DNA from: an uncultured Luteitalea sp.
GTDB lineage: Bacteria; Acidobacteriota; Vicinamibacteria; Vicinamibacterales; Vicinamibacteraceae
Length of the DNA stretch: 64,000 nucleotides
Reading direction: 5' to 3'
NCBI GenBank assembly: GCA_934541105.1
Contig: CAKTDA010000007.1
Span: 186,001-250,000, forward strand
The notes below the pieces were generated by a model, which had not been told where the DNA came from, did no database searches, and worked only from the letters and a program-made list of their open reading frames with translations. Of this stretch, positions 48,031 through 57,528 are shown one piece after another. Every line of letters starts with the position of its first letter. Within the stretch, counting starts at the first letter, position 1. The position numbers and the translations under genes are program-made.

Positions 48031-50127
48031 CTACGCGCGCCGCTGGAGCACCATCAACGACCGGCTCTCGAGGCGGATGCGATTCGTGTGCCGATACACC
48101 CGCTGCGTCGGGCCGACGTGCCCCGTCGTCGTGTCGACGACCATCGTCCACTCCCGGCCGAACACGCCATCGGGCGGCGTGAACCGCAGCGCCTCGTAGT
48201 GTGCATTGAACATCACGAGGAAGCTGTCGTCGATCACGCGCTCGCCGCGCGGGCCGAGGCTCGGAATCGCGCGGCCGTTCAGGAAGACGGAGAACGCCTT
48301 GTTGTGGCCGGTGCCCCAGTCGCGCGACTCCATGGCGTGGCCGTTGGGCATGAACCACTCGATGTCGGCCAGCCCGTGCAGCTCGACGCCCTGGAACCAG
48401 CGGCGGCGGCGGAAGACGGGATGCACGCGGCGGAACTCGATGAGCTTGCGCGTGAACGTGAGCAGGGCCTCGTCCTGGTTCTCCCAGTCGAGCCAGCTGA
48501 TCTCGTTGTCCTGGCAGTACACGTTGTTGTTGCCCTGCTGCGTGCGGCTGCACTCGTCGCCCGACAGCAGCATGGGGATGCCCTGCGAGAGGAACAGCGT
48601 CGCGAGGAAGTTGCGCTGCTGCCGGGCGCGCAGCACGTTCACGGCCTCGTCGTCGGTCGGCCCCTCGACGCCACAGTTCCACGATCGGTTGTGGCTCTCG
48701 CCGTCGCGGTTGTCCTCGCCGTTGGCCTCGTTGCGCTTCTCGTTGTAGGAGACCAGGTCGCGCAGCGTGAAGCCGTCGTGGGCCGTGACGAAGTTGATGC
48801 TCGCGTAGGGGCGCCGGCCGGTGCCCTCGTAGAGGTCGCTGCTGCCGGTGAAGCGGAACGCGAACTCGCCGAGCGTCTGGTCCTGGCTGCGCCAGTAGTC
48901 GCGGACGCAGTCGCGGTACTTGCCGTTCCACTCGCACCACAGCGGCGGGAAGTTCCCGACCTGGTACCCGCCCTGGCCGACGTCCCAGGGCTCGGCAATC
49001 AGCTTGGCCTGGCACACGACGGGGTCCTGCTGGATCAGGTCGAAGAAGGCCGACAGGCGATCGACGTCGTGCAGGCCGCGCGCGAGCGTGGCGGCGAGGT
49101 CGAAGCGGAAGCCGTCCACGTGCATCTCGGTGACCCAGTACCGGAGCGAGTCCATCAGCAGTTGCAGCACGTGCGGGTGCCGCATGTTGAGGCTGTTGCC
49201 GGTGCCGGTGTAGTCCATGTAGTAGCGCGGCTGGTCGGCGACGAGGCGGTAGTAGGAGGCGTTGTCGATGCCCTTGAACGACAGCACGGGACCGAGGTGG
49301 TTGCCCTCGGCGGTGTGGTTGTAGACGACGTCGAGGATGACCTCGATGCCGGCGGCGTGCAGCGCCTTGACCATCTGCTTGAACTCGACGACCTGCGCGC
49401 CGCGGTCGCTCGTGCCGTACTCGTTGTGCGGCGCAAGGAAGCCGATGGAGTTGTAGCCCCAGTAGTTGCGCAGTCCCTTCTCGAGCAGCAGCGAGTCGTG
49501 CACGAACTGGTGCACGGGCTGGAGTTCGAGCGCCGTGACGTCGAGCGACCGGAGGTACTCGACGATCGCGGGGTGCGCGATGCCGAGGTACTTGCCGCGC
49601 CATTCAGCCGGCACGTCGGGATGCCGCATCGTCAGGCCCTTGACGTGCGCCTCGTACACGACCGTCTTGTGCAGCGGCGTGCGCGGATGCCTGTCGTCGC
49701 CCCAGTCGAAGCGCGCGTCCGCGACGACCGATCGCGGCATGTACGGCCCCGAGTCGAGGTCGTTCAGCGGGCCTTCGGGCTCGCCGAACCGGTACGGGAA
49801 CACCGCCTCGTTCCACTGCACCTGGCCTTCGATGGCCCGTGCGTAGGGATCGAGCAGCAGCTTGCTGGGGTGGCACCACACGCCGCGACCCGGATCGAAC
49901 GGTCCGTGGACACGGAACCCGTAGCGTGTGCCCGGATGCACGCCGGGGACGTACCCGTGCCAGCAATACGCCGTGACCTCGGGCAGTACGACCCGTGTCT
50001 CGTGTCCCTCGTCGTCGAAGAGGCAGAGCTCGACGCGTTCGGCCGGCTCCGAGAAGATGGAGAAGTTCGTGCCCGCTCCGTCGTAGACCGCTCCCAGTGG
50101 ATAGGCACGTCCCGGCCAGATTTCCAT
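48031..50127 (-). CDS. glgX: Glycogen debranching enzyme GlgX
   Basis: 698-residue GH13 enzyme that hydrolyses alpha-1,6 branches of phosphorylase-limit glycogen. An N-terminal CBM48-like sandwich (PLGAVYDGAGTNFSIFS, VELCLFDDEG) precedes the barrel. HVDGFRFDLAATLARG holds the nucleophile Asp, KLIAEPWDVGQGGYQVG the acid/base Glu, and FVTAHDGFTLRDLVSYNEK the third Asp; DVVYNHTAEGNHLGPVLSF is another GlgX signature. ATG at 50127 (MEIWPGRAYPLGAV) is chosen: it lies 9 bases after a TACGCT box, whereas the GTG at 50136 immediately abuts that box. No other glycogen genes are in the window. A TreX/isoamylase assignment is less likely given the length and motifs. Confidence 0.94.
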   Translation of the reverse strand: MEIWPGRAYPLGAVYDGAGTNFSIFSEPAERVELCLFDDEGHETRVVLPEVTAYCWHGYVPGVHPGTRYGFRVHGPFDPGRGVWCHPSKLLLDPYARAIEGQVQWNEAVFPYRFGEPEGPLNDLDSGPYMPRSVVADARFDWGDDRHPRTPLHKTVVYEAHVKGLTMRHPDVPAEWRGKYLGIAHPAIVEYLRSLDVTALELQPVHQFVHDSLLLEKGLRNYWGYNSIGFLAPHNEYGTSDRGAQVVEFKQMVKALHAAGIEVILDVVYNHTAEGNHLGPVLSFKGIDNASYYRLVADQPRYYMDYTGTGNSLNMRHPHVLQLLMDSLRYWVTEMHVDGFRFDLAATLARGLHDVDRLSAFFDLIQQDPVVCQAKLIAEPWDVGQGGYQVGNFPPLWCEWNGKYRDCVRDYWRSQDQTLGEFAFRFTGSSDLYEGTGRRPYASINFVTAHDGFTLRDLVSYNEKRNEANGEDNRDGESHNRSWNCGVEGPTDDEAVNVLRARQQRNFLATLFLSQGIPMLLSGDECSRTQQGNNNVYCQDNEISWLDWENQDEALLTFTRKLIEFRRVHPVFRRRRWFQGVELHGLADIEWFMPNGHAMESRDWGTGHNKAFSVFLNGRAIPSLGPRGERVIDDSFLVMFNAHYEALRFTPPDGVFGREWTMVVDTTTGHVGPTQRVYRHTNRIRLESRSLMVLQRRA

Positions 50128-50136
50128 GCGCTGCAC

Positions 50137-50142
50137 AGCGTA
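50137..50142 (-). promoter_or_regulatory. -10 box (TACGCT) for leaderless glgX start
   Basis: Minus-strand TACGCT (50142-50137) ends 9 bases before ATG 50127; GTG at 50136 directly follows it and is therefore less likely to be translated. Confidence 0.5.
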
Positions 50143-50195
50143 TCAGCGGGGCGCACCGGCCGCGACCGCGCCGTGCGGATGAGCGGGACGACTGC

Positions 50196-53195
50196 TCAGG
50201 GCGCGGCCTTCAGGTAGGCGACCAGATCGGCGAGGTCCTGCGTCGTCAGGGCCTCGCCAAACGTTGCCGGCATCAGCGACGAGGGCGACGCACCGATGCT
50301 GGCAATCCCCGATCGCAGGATCGTGTGGGGCTGGCCCGCGGCGTCACGCAGCGTGACGCTTGCAGCCGTCTCGGACTCGAGCCGCCCGAAGAGCGAGAGC
50401 CCGTCGCGCGTCTGGACGGCGTAGGACTCGTAACCGGGCGTGATCTCGTGGTCGGGCACGAGCACGTGCAGCAGCAGCGCGTCGGCCGGCTGGTTGCCGA
50501 TGCCGCTCAGGTCCGGACCGACCCGGCCGCCGGTGCCGCGGAACGTGTGGCACGCGGCGCACTGCCCGGCATACACCTGTTCGCCTCGCCGGGCATCCCC
50601 CGGACGCGCGACCACCGCGGGACGCAGCCGGGCATAAGCCTCGCGCGCGCTTCCCGAGTCGAGGCTTGCGAACACGCGACGCGCCCGCGAGGCAATCGCC
50701 CCGTCGGGATGCGCAGCCAGCCGCTGCGCGCGTGCGGTGCCAATCGATGCCGGCGCCACGTCCCCGCGCTCCACGGCGTCGAGCAATACGCGCACGAGCG
50801 CGACATCCGACACCATTGCCGCCAGCACGGCATCGCGCACGCGCGGCGAGTACGCAGGCCAGCGCGCCCGCGTGACGAGCGCGGCCGGAGCCTCGGGCTC
50901 GCGCATGCGGCTGAGCGCACGCACGGCCGCCATCTGCACGGCCGACGGTTGCTGCGGGTCGAGCAGCCCGACGAGCGTCGGACCTGCCGATTGCCACCCC
51001 GCCTGGCCGAGCAACTCGATGGCCGGCAGGCGCTGCTCCGGCGGCGCGGCGTCGAGCACCGCGAGTTCACTCGCCCGCGCGAACTGGACGTCCAGGCGCT
51101 CCCGCGCGGTGCGCGCCTCGGCGGTGTCGGCAGCGACGAGCGCCAGGAGCGCCGACCCATCCGGCGTGACGAGACCGCGGGCCCGCAGGCCCTCGGCGAG
51201 TCCGGCGAGCGCCGACGGCTGCCAGCTCAGTTCGCCGCCGGGGTCGGCAATCGTCGTCAGCAGCGCCAGGCACGCCGCAGGCGGCTCCGACGCACCGTAC
51301 AGGCGCCCGAGATCCTGCATCACGGCGGCCCGCGCGGTGGGCGCGACGGCCGGCGCATCGGGATCCAGGAATGCGTCGCGGAAGGCCCCGGCTCGCTCGT
51401 GCAGGCCGCCGAAGATCGCGGCACGTACCCAGCGGTCGGCCCCGTCACGCCGCGCGATGGCAGCAAGGGCGGCGGGGACGCGGACGTCGCGACTCCCACC
51501 GAGCGTGAGTACCACGTGCAGGCGGACCCGCGCATCGTCGTCGTCAACGCGCGCGAGCACCGCGTCCAGGACCTCGGACGAGTGGAGGATGCGCGCCTCG
51601 GCAAGGCGTACGCCGTTCTCGCGCACGGCTGGCGCAACGTCGGCAAGTGCACGCAGGACGTCGCCGTCGGCAGCCACGCCAAGGGCGTCGAGCGTCCAGA
51701 GTGCGTGCAGGCGGGCGACGTCGGTGCCGTGCTGCGCCAGGTGCCGGAGGGCGGCCGCCGCAGCCGTCGCCTTCCGTTCGACGAGCAGGCGCTGGGCGGT
51801 CTCGCGACGCCAGGCATCGGGGTCGCCGAGCGCGGCGACGAGGGCGTCGACCGCGGCGGCGCCCAGGTCGCGATGCAGGCGTGCCGGCGGGTGATCGGCG
51901 GAGGCCACCCGATAGATGCGTCCCATCCCGCGTCCGGCGGTGAAGTCGAACAGGCGCCGGCTCTCCTCGGGCACGTACGCGGGGTGGTCGATGTCCTTGC
52001 GGTACATGTCCACCACGTAGAGCGCGCCATCGGGCCCATTCGCGAGTTGCACGGGGCGGAACCAGCTGTCGCGCGCGGCGAGGAACTCGACGCCCTCGCG
52101 CGCGGGCCGGGACCTGAAACTCACGCCCGCCGGTTCGCGCACCTGGCGCTGCACGAGGTTCTGCGCCGATTCGGCGATGAAGATGCTGCCCGCGTGCCCG
52201 TCGGGCAGCGCATCGCCGCGATGGACGTGCACGCCGCTCGCCGACGTGAACGTGCCCGCGTGCGGCGTCGCCATCAGCGACGGATGGAACGATGCCGTCG
52301 TCAGGTCGCGCGTGAGCGGCCACACGGCCGCATCGGCACCCACCGTGGACACCTCCTGCACCGTGTCCGAGAAGGCGAGCGCCGGGTTCCGCTGGAGGTG
52401 GCGCGGCTCGATGACGACGTGCCACACGGGATGACGATTGGCGCAGATGAACCGGCGCCCCTCGTCGTCGAACGTCAGTCCGTACTGCCCCTGCCCGCCC
52501 GTCAGCTCGAACGCCCCCGTGCGCGGGTCGTACCGCGAGTCGCTCGACGTGAAGGTCACCGCCGCGCGATCCGGATGATCCGGCGACGTGACGCGGCCGC
52601 CGTTGAGGCCGCTCGTCAGGTAGATCCATCCGTCGGGGCCGAGCGTCGGGTGGCTGAACCGGATCTGCGCGGTGCGCGTGGCATTGAACCCGGTGAGCGC
52701 GACGCGCCGCACGTCGGCGACGCCATCGCCGTCGGTGTCCTTCAGGTAGAGGAGGTCGGGCGCGACGGTGACGAAGATGCCGCCATCCCACACCGCCACG
52801 CCGTTCGGGTACGTGAGCCCGGTGGCAAACTCCGTGCGCGCGTCGAAGCGCCCGTCGCCATCGGTGTCGGTCAGGCGGGCGACGACACCCATCGGCGCCT
52901 GCTCGGGATCGCCCTCCAGCGGATCGGGATAGCCGCGGTTCTCCACGACGTACAGCCGGGCGTGCTCGTCGAAGGCAATCGCGACCGGATCCTGGACGAG
53001 CGGCTCGGCGGCCACGATGTCGATGCGATAGCCGGGCTCGAGCACGAACGCCTCGAGCGCCTGCGCAGGTGTCAGGGCCGGACGACTGTCGGCGGGTGAT
53101 CGGTCCTGGGTGGCCGGTGAACCGGCAAGCATGGCGGCCGAGAGGCAGATCGGGATGGCGCCGGCGACCACGACGGCACGGGACGCCGTTCGCAT
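50196..53195 (-). CDS. PVC-type membrane-bound dehydrogenase with HEAT repeats and C-terminal cytochrome c
   Basis: 999-residue exported protein; signal-like helix about residues 7-25 (AVVVAGAIPICLSAAML). The first 400 residues match the beta-propeller of the putative membrane-bound dehydrogenases common in Planctomycetes and Verrucomicrobia (DPVAIAFDEHARLYVVENR, TDTDGDGRFDART, FSHPTLGPDGWIYLTSGLNG, LANGPDGALYVVDMYRKDI). Residues about 430-840 are alpha-helical HEAT-like repeats. A c-type haem domain has CxxCH in YAGQCAACHTFRGTGGRVGP near residue 880, with Met-containing SSLMPATFGEALT as a possible distal ligand. Such proteins are thought to oxidise sugars or alcohols in the periplasm and pass electrons to cytochromes. 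It follows the ceramidase-like gene by 23 bases, in one operon. Confidence 0.86.
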   Translation of the reverse strand: MRTASRAVVVAGAIPICLSAAMLAGSPATQDRSPADSRPALTPAQALEAFVLEPGYRIDIVAAEPLVQDPVAIAFDEHARLYVVENRGYPDPLEGDPEQAPMGVVARLTDTDGDGRFDARTEFATGLTYPNGVAVWDGGIFVTVAPDLLYLKDTDGDGVADVRRVALTGFNATRTAQIRFSHPTLGPDGWIYLTSGLNGGRVTSPDHPDRAAVTFTSSDSRYDPRTGAFELTGGQGQYGLTFDDEGRRFICANRHPVWHVVIEPRHLQRNPALAFSDTVQEVSTVGADAAVWPLTRDLTTASFHPSLMATPHAGTFTSASGVHVHRGDALPDGHAGSIFIAESAQNLVQRQVREPAGVSFRSRPAREGVEFLAARDSWFRPVQLANGPDGALYVVDMYRKDIDHPAYVPEESRRLFDFTAGRGMGRIYRVASADHPPARLHRDLGAAAVDALVAALGDPDAWRRETAQRLLVERKATAAAAALRHLAQHGTDVARLHALWTLDALGVAADGDVLRALADVAPAVRENGVRLAEARILHSSEVLDAVLARVDDDDARVRLHVVLTLGGSRDVRVPAALAAIARRDGADRWVRAAIFGGLHERAGAFRDAFLDPDAPAVAPTARAAVMQDLGRLYGASEPPAACLALLTTIADPGGELSWQPSALAGLAEGLRARGLVTPDGSALLALVAADTAEARTARERLDVQFARASELAVLDAAPPEQRLPAIELLGQAGWQSAGPTLVGLLDPQQPSAVQMAAVRALSRMREPEAPAALVTRARWPAYSPRVRDAVLAAMVSDVALVRVLLDAVERGDVAPASIGTARAQRLAAHPDGAIASRARRVFASLDSGSAREAYARLRPAVVARPGDARRGEQVYAGQCAACHTFRGTGGRVGPDLSGIGNQPADALLLHVLVPDHEITPGYESYAVQTRDGLSLFGRLESETAASVTLRDAAGQPHTILRSGIASIGASPSSLMPATFGEALTTQDLADLVAYLKAAP

Positions 53196-53218
53196 CGTCC
53201 GCCTGTCGGCCGCTGGCC

Positions 53219-54718
53219 TCACGGGGCGGCGGGCCGTGCCGGCACCTCGCGATGCAGGCGATGCAGGAGGTCGAGCAGGGCGTCGGTCATGGACCGCGCC
53301 GCGTCGATCTCGACGCGGTTGGTACCGAGCCACGTCTCGTACCCGCCGAGCGCATGCTGGGCCGCGGTCGGCAGGTATCCTTCCGAGCCGTTCGCGAGCG
53401 ACGTCGTGAACGTCTGCCCGAACGGGCTCTTCGACTTGATCTCGAGCCCGATCTCGGTGAAGACCTCGAACGGCAGCGTCGCGATCGCGAGGTCGCCGAT
53501 GCGGAATGCCTGCAGCACGACGTCGAGCGTCGGTGGCGCATCCACGCTGCCCTGCACGCGCTCGGCATAGATCCGCTCGCGCGGATGACGCGGGGCATCG
53601 GCAGGGCGCGCCAGCGCCTCGCGCGCCCATGCCGCAAGCTCCGGCGTGACCGGACGCCGCTTCAGCGTCAGCACGTGCTGGGCCGCCGCGAGCGTGACGT
53701 GCTCGCGCCACGGGACGTGCTGGAGTGACGAATACACCTCGGACGCCACGCGCCGCGCCACGCGCTGCATGCGTTCGTACGGCGGCAGCGACGGCTGGCC
53801 GCCACGCACGTCGATGTTGTTGACGTCGCCGCTCGTGCCGTTCGAGAGCATCGCCACGAAGCGCGAGTCCGCATGCCCCTCGCCGACGAGCCGCGCGAGT
53901 TCGCGTGCGAAGACGCCGAAGTAGTCGGCCGACACGTGCCCCTGCGGCACGCCGCCGACGTAATGCAGCGAGTAGTTGGCGAGGATTGCGATGGGCCGGC
54001 CGTCTGGCGAGCGCAGCGCGACGAAGGCAATCTCGGGATCGGTGGGACCGGCCGGTTTCACCAGATCGGGGCTTCCGACGCGCGGGTTCATCTGCACGCG
54101 ATCGGTCCCGCCGAACGGGTTCGCGAGGTGCGGTCCGGGCTTCATGAACCAGCGGCGGTTGAACACCTCGTCCGGCAGCGACGCGCGGCCCCACGCGACG
54201 CGAGCCGGCTGCAGGTCGGCCGCCGCGCGCCGGATGCCGTCGGCGATGCGCGTGGCAAGGAACGACTGGTACGCATCGAGTGCGGGCGCCTGGTCGTAGG
54301 CCGCCGGCGACCAGCGATCGCCGAGCGCCGTCGTCGCCGAGTGCGTGTGCGTGGCGCTCACGAGGATGCGTTCGGCCGGGATGCCGGCATGCTCGGCAGC
54401 CATCGCCTTGGCGCGATCGAGCACATGACGCGGCACGCCAAGGCTGTCGACCACGACAATCGCAATCCGGGCCTCGCCGTCGTCGAGCACGAGGCAGCGC
54501 GCGTGGAGCTCGTCGTGGACGTAGCTCGCCGCGAAGGGCGCCCACCCGCCGACTATCGATCCGCCGAGCGGCGGCGTGATGTTGCTCGTGGCCGCACCCG
54601 CCCGGAACACGCGCGGCGCCTGTGCGAGGCCCGCAGCGGGCACGCACGCGAGAACGATCGCGACGAGCGCGCGGCGCAGGCCGCGCGCGACACCGTGCCG
54701 TGAGGACCGCGTGCTCAC
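53219..54718 (-). CDS. Neutral/alkaline ceramidase-like secreted hydrolase
   Basis: 499 residues. After a signal peptide (about 1-33, ending GLAQA) the protein has the N-terminal architecture of neutral ceramidases: FRAGAATSNITPPLGGSIVG, then VVVDSLGVPR, the zinc ligands in VSATHTHSATTAL, and LSNGTSGDVNNID, which aligns with the nucleophile-serine loop (GDVSPN in ceramidases). The C-terminal Ig-like domain of true ceramidases is missing, so it belongs to the shorter bacterial relatives with unknown amide substrates. The GTG at 54718 overlaps the stop of the small membrane protein (GTGA), marking translational coupling. Probably periplasmic. Placement beside a dehydrogenase/cytochrome protein suggests stepwise breakdown of an amide-linked compound. 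Confidence 0.82.
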   Translation of the reverse strand: MSTRSSRHGVARGLRRALVAIVLACVPAAGLAQAPRVFRAGAATSNITPPLGGSIVGGWAPFAASYVHDELHARCLVLDDGEARIAIVVVDSLGVPRHVLDRAKAMAAEHAGIPAERILVSATHTHSATTALGDRWSPAAYDQAPALDAYQSFLATRIADGIRRAAADLQPARVAWGRASLPDEVFNRRWFMKPGPHLANPFGGTDRVQMNPRVGSPDLVKPAGPTDPEIAFVALRSPDGRPIAILANYSLHYVGGVPQGHVSADYFGVFARELARLVGEGHADSRFVAMLSNGTSGDVNNIDVRGGQPSLPPYERMQRVARRVASEVYSSLQHVPWREHVTLAAAQHVLTLKRRPVTPELAAWAREALARPADAPRHPRERIYAERVQGSVDAPPTLDVVLQAFRIGDLAIATLPFEVFTEIGLEIKSKSPFGQTFTTSLANGSEGYLPTAAQHALGGYETWLGTNRVEIDAARSMTDALLDLLHRLHREVPARPAAP

Positions 54719-55191
54719 CACGACCGCAGCAGCGGCCGCGCGATGGCGCCGAAGAACGGCCACGGAATGGCGGCGAGCACGAGCAGGAGCGACAGGCCGC
54801 CGTAGACGAGGCTCGTCCGCGCGGCGCCGCGCGCATCGAAGGCCTTCCGGGTGCGCGCGCTGCCGATCTGCGCAATCACGAAGGCCACGATCATCATCGT
54901 CGTGTGTTCGGCGATGAAGAAGCGGACAGGGCGGGTGCGCATCGCGGCGCCCATGTCGCCCCAGGCGGCCTGGGCGAGGGGGCTCACGACGAGCAGGAAG
55001 ATGCCGAGCAGCAGCTGCAGGTGGAATCCGCCCATGTAGATCCGCCACGGCAGCAGCACCGGTGACGCGCCCACTGGACCGGCCTTGCCGAGGGCGGGAA
55101 TGCTGGCGGCCACGAGCCACAGCCCGCCGACGAGCACGAGCCAGCGCGTCAGGCCGTGCAGGAACAGGATCAACGGGTAGAGGGCGTCCAT
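54715..55191 (-). CDS. Small four-helix membrane protein of unknown function
   Basis: 158 residues with four predicted membrane helices: LYPLILFLHGLTRWLVLVGG, MGGFHLQLLLGIFLLVVSPL, TTMMIVAFVIAQIG and a last one (SLVYGGLSLLLVLAAIPWPF). Conserved-looking His residues in helices 1, 2 and 3 (FLHGLTRW, GGFHLQLL, AEHTTMM) could be haem or metal ligands, as in small cytochrome-like membrane proteins. ATG at 55191 (MDALYPLIL) is preferred to 55203, whose ATG is part of a TACCAT box (55207-55202, minus strand). It lies 18 bases after the DUF5916 gene and overlaps the ceramidase-like gene. With a cytochrome c protein in the operon, a redox role is a fair guess but unproven. Confidence 0.65.
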   Translation of the reverse strand: MDALYPLILFLHGLTRWLVLVGGLWLVAASIPALGKAGPVGASPVLLPWRIYMGGFHLQLLLGIFLLVVSPLAQAAWGDMGAAMRTRPVRFFIAEHTTMMIVAFVIAQIGSARTRKAFDARGAARTSLVYGGLSLLLVLAAIPWPFFGAIARPLLRSW

Positions 55192-55209
55192 GTTGCCCGT
55201 CATGGTACG

Positions 55210-57444
55210 TCAGAAGCGGTAGAGGTAACTGGCCTTGAAGAACAGGCCGCGCTGCGTCACGAGATACGGCCCGTCACGCTCCACCCAGTGATCCCGATCC
55301 CACGCGCGGCGTTCGAGCAGGGACCCGTACCCGAGGAACACGACCGTACCGGGCCTCGGCTCGTACGAGCCGAGGAAGTCGGTGAGCACGCGGCTGCGCT
55401 GGCCGTCGTACCTGACGATGGCGCGTACGGCGAGCGCCTTGCTGAACTGATAGGTCGTGCGCGTGTTCAGCAGCGACACGGCATACACGCGATCGCCCGT
55501 GGCGTCGTTGTCGAAGTCGGTGCGGTAGTACTCGATCGCCTGGGTCAGTCTGCCGTTTGGCTGCAGCGTGGCGCCAAGCGTCAGGTTGCGCGAGCGCCCC
55601 TGGAACGGCTGCGCGGTGTCGTAGTACGTGGCACGGCCGACGTTGACGTTGCCGAACGGCCGCAACCAGCGGAAGACCTGGGCCTGCGCCTGCAGGCGCA
55701 CCCGATCGGTGTCGTACTCGCGCCCCTGCCACGGCTCCCTGCCGAAGATCTTGTCCACGCGAACGAATCCCTGCCGGCTGAAGCTGAAGCGTCCGCCGGT
55801 GACCACGACATACTCGTCGCCGCGCTGCACGCGATCGTGGCCGACTTGCACGAACGCGAATGGCGAGATGCGGCGGATCCACGGGTGGCGAGTCTTGTCG
55901 GGGTAGACGTTGTAGTCCACGTAGCCCCAGCCCGACGTGAGGCCGACGCGGTTGACGAATGCCGTGTCCATGACGAAGCCGCGCCCGTAGTGCTCGACCT
56001 GCCACTGCGTGTTCCATCGCTGCGAGCTGTAGCCATACGTCACCTGCGTGCCGACGCCCTCGCGTGCCGTCTCGCCGCCGCCGGCCGTTACCGTGCCGAT
56101 CAGGAACGCGGTGATGCGCTGAGACCGGCTGACGCGGAGGTTGAGGTCCGCGGCGAGGGTTCCGTTGTCGCGACCGGCCAGGGACGTGTAGGTGCCGAGC
56201 ATGCCCGCGTAACTGCCGGGCGAGAGGCTGACCTGCCCGCGCACGACCTGCCAGAACTGCTCGCGGCCGTGCAGGGGATCGCGCGTGTCCTCGACGCGTC
56301 CCGGTGCCTGATCCACGGCGGTCAGCGACGCGAACGAGACGCGGCCGGCAGACCCCGTGACCTTTGCGCCGAAGATCGGGTCCACGATGCGCCGTGTGTG
56401 GACGGCGTAGAGCATGCTCGCATCACCCTGCGCATTGCCTGCGAGGTTGAACGTGCCGGCCCCCTCCATGAAGAACGGCCGCTTCTCGGAGAAGAAGAGC
56501 GGATAGCGCTGGTTCACCTCGACCTGCACGGCGTCGCTCTCGACCTGGCTGAAGTCCGGGTTGAGCGTCGCCTCGAGCGTCACGGTCGACGACAACCCCC
56601 ACTTGCCGCTGATGCCGGGATGCCAGTGGTCGTCGCGCCGCCAGCCGCGGCCTTCACCGAGGGCTTCCGAGTGCGCGTATGTCGCCGACGGAATCACTTC
56701 GCGCACCGGTGTGGCCCGCAGTCCGCGGAACGTCAGCGTCGCATGGGTGTCGAACACCCAGCGGCCCGGCGTCAGGGCCGGCCACGCCACCGACACACCT
56801 GTCCGGCTCACACGCCGCCAGAAGAGGACGCCCATCCGCACCGCGTCGCCGCCGCGAAAGCGCAGCATCTGCAGCGGCAGCCGGATCTCGACGGCATACC
56901 CGGTCGGCGTCGGGCGTCCCGCGCTCTCCCACACCCAGTCGGGCGAGCTGTCCTCGTCACCGGAGACGGTGTTGACCATGTCGAGCTGGATGCCGCTCGG
57001 GTTGACCATGAGGTGGTACGCGGTCTGTCCGGTGCCGAGCGAGTCGAGGCTGAGCCCGACCCAGTCGTCGGGAAAGATGTTGTCGCGCCGCGTGATCGAC
57101 GTCTTGATGCCGTCGGGCTCGGGATCGTCGCAGCGGAACGCGAAGTACACCGCTTCGTCGTCGTACGCAATCCAGACCGACGTGCGCTGCGGGATCGAGT
57201 CGCCATGCAGCGGGTTGTAGGACCGCCAGCCGTCGACGGGCTGTGGGGCTGCCGCCCAGGCCGCGTCGTCCAGCACGCCGTCGATCGCGGGACGCGTGGT
57301 CGCTCGACGCGCCTCGAGCGTGGGTCTCGATGCCGCACTGCCGCCGGCGGGTTGGGCACGCGCGGCGCCGCCACTGCCGGCAAGCGCCAGCACGACGAGC
57401 AGGCCCGCGCCCCCGCGCGGGAGCCTCGACAGGCGTTGTCGCAC
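55210..57444 (-). CDS. DUF5916 outer-membrane protein with CBM9-like N-terminal domain
   Basis: 744 residues. Signal peptide about 1-30 (LLVVLALAGSGGAARAQ). Residues about 45-230 are a CBM9-like sandwich (RPAIDGVLDDAAWAAAPQ, VWIAYDDEAVYFAFRCDDPE, RRDNIFPDDWVGLSLDS). The rest is DUF5916, a predicted outer-membrane barrel with LNPDFSQVESDAVQVEVNQR and FFSEKRPFFMEGAGTFNL as signatures, ending in YLYRF. The GTG start at 57444 is weak; no better start is seen upstream. It heads the leftward operon with a small membrane protein, ceramidase-like hydrolase and dehydrogenase/cytochrome. It may bind or let through a glycan-like or lipid-like substrate for those enzymes. Confidence 0.87.
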   Translation of the reverse strand: MRQRLSRLPRGGAGLLVVLALAGSGGAARAQPAGGSAASRPTLEARRATTRPAIDGVLDDAAWAAAPQPVDGWRSYNPLHGDSIPQRTSVWIAYDDEAVYFAFRCDDPEPDGIKTSITRRDNIFPDDWVGLSLDSLGTGQTAYHLMVNPSGIQLDMVNTVSGDEDSSPDWVWESAGRPTPTGYAVEIRLPLQMLRFRGGDAVRMGVLFWRRVSRTGVSVAWPALTPGRWVFDTHATLTFRGLRATPVREVIPSATYAHSEALGEGRGWRRDDHWHPGISGKWGLSSTVTLEATLNPDFSQVESDAVQVEVNQRYPLFFSEKRPFFMEGAGTFNLAGNAQGDASMLYAVHTRRIVDPIFGAKVTGSAGRVSFASLTAVDQAPGRVEDTRDPLHGREQFWQVVRGQVSLSPGSYAGMLGTYTSLAGRDNGTLAADLNLRVSRSQRITAFLIGTVTAGGGETAREGVGTQVTYGYSSQRWNTQWQVEHYGRGFVMDTAFVNRVGLTSGWGYVDYNVYPDKTRHPWIRRISPFAFVQVGHDRVQRGDEYVVVTGGRFSFSRQGFVRVDKIFGREPWQGREYDTDRVRLQAQAQVFRWLRPFGNVNVGRATYYDTAQPFQGRSRNLTLGATLQPNGRLTQAIEYYRTDFDNDATGDRVYAVSLLNTRTTYQFSKALAVRAIVRYDGQRSRVLTDFLGSYEPRPGTVVFLGYGSLLERRAWDRDHWVERDGPYLVTQRGLFFKASYLYRF

Positions 57445-57516
57445 CGCCGGATTTGACGGAAGCGGCGCCCCGGAGGTTTATCGGCTCCGGCGTCCCGCAG
57501 GGATGGAACGCCGGAG

Positions 57517-57522
57517 TACCAT
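57517..57522 (+). promoter_or_regulatory. -10 box (TACCAT) for leaderless start at 57529
   Basis: TACCAT ends 6 bases before ATG 57529, without a Shine-Dalgarno sequence. Lies in the 84-base gap to the divergent DUF5916 gene. Confidence 0.5.
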
Positions 57523-57528
57523 CGCGCG

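Noticed and set aside
43182..48182. Very long open frame (1666 codons) on the plus strand opposite pdxA, ricT, holB and PBP1A
   Set aside because: A third-position artefact of high G+C; its translation is Arg/His/Glu-rich with no domain, whereas the minus strand carries four recognisable proteins.
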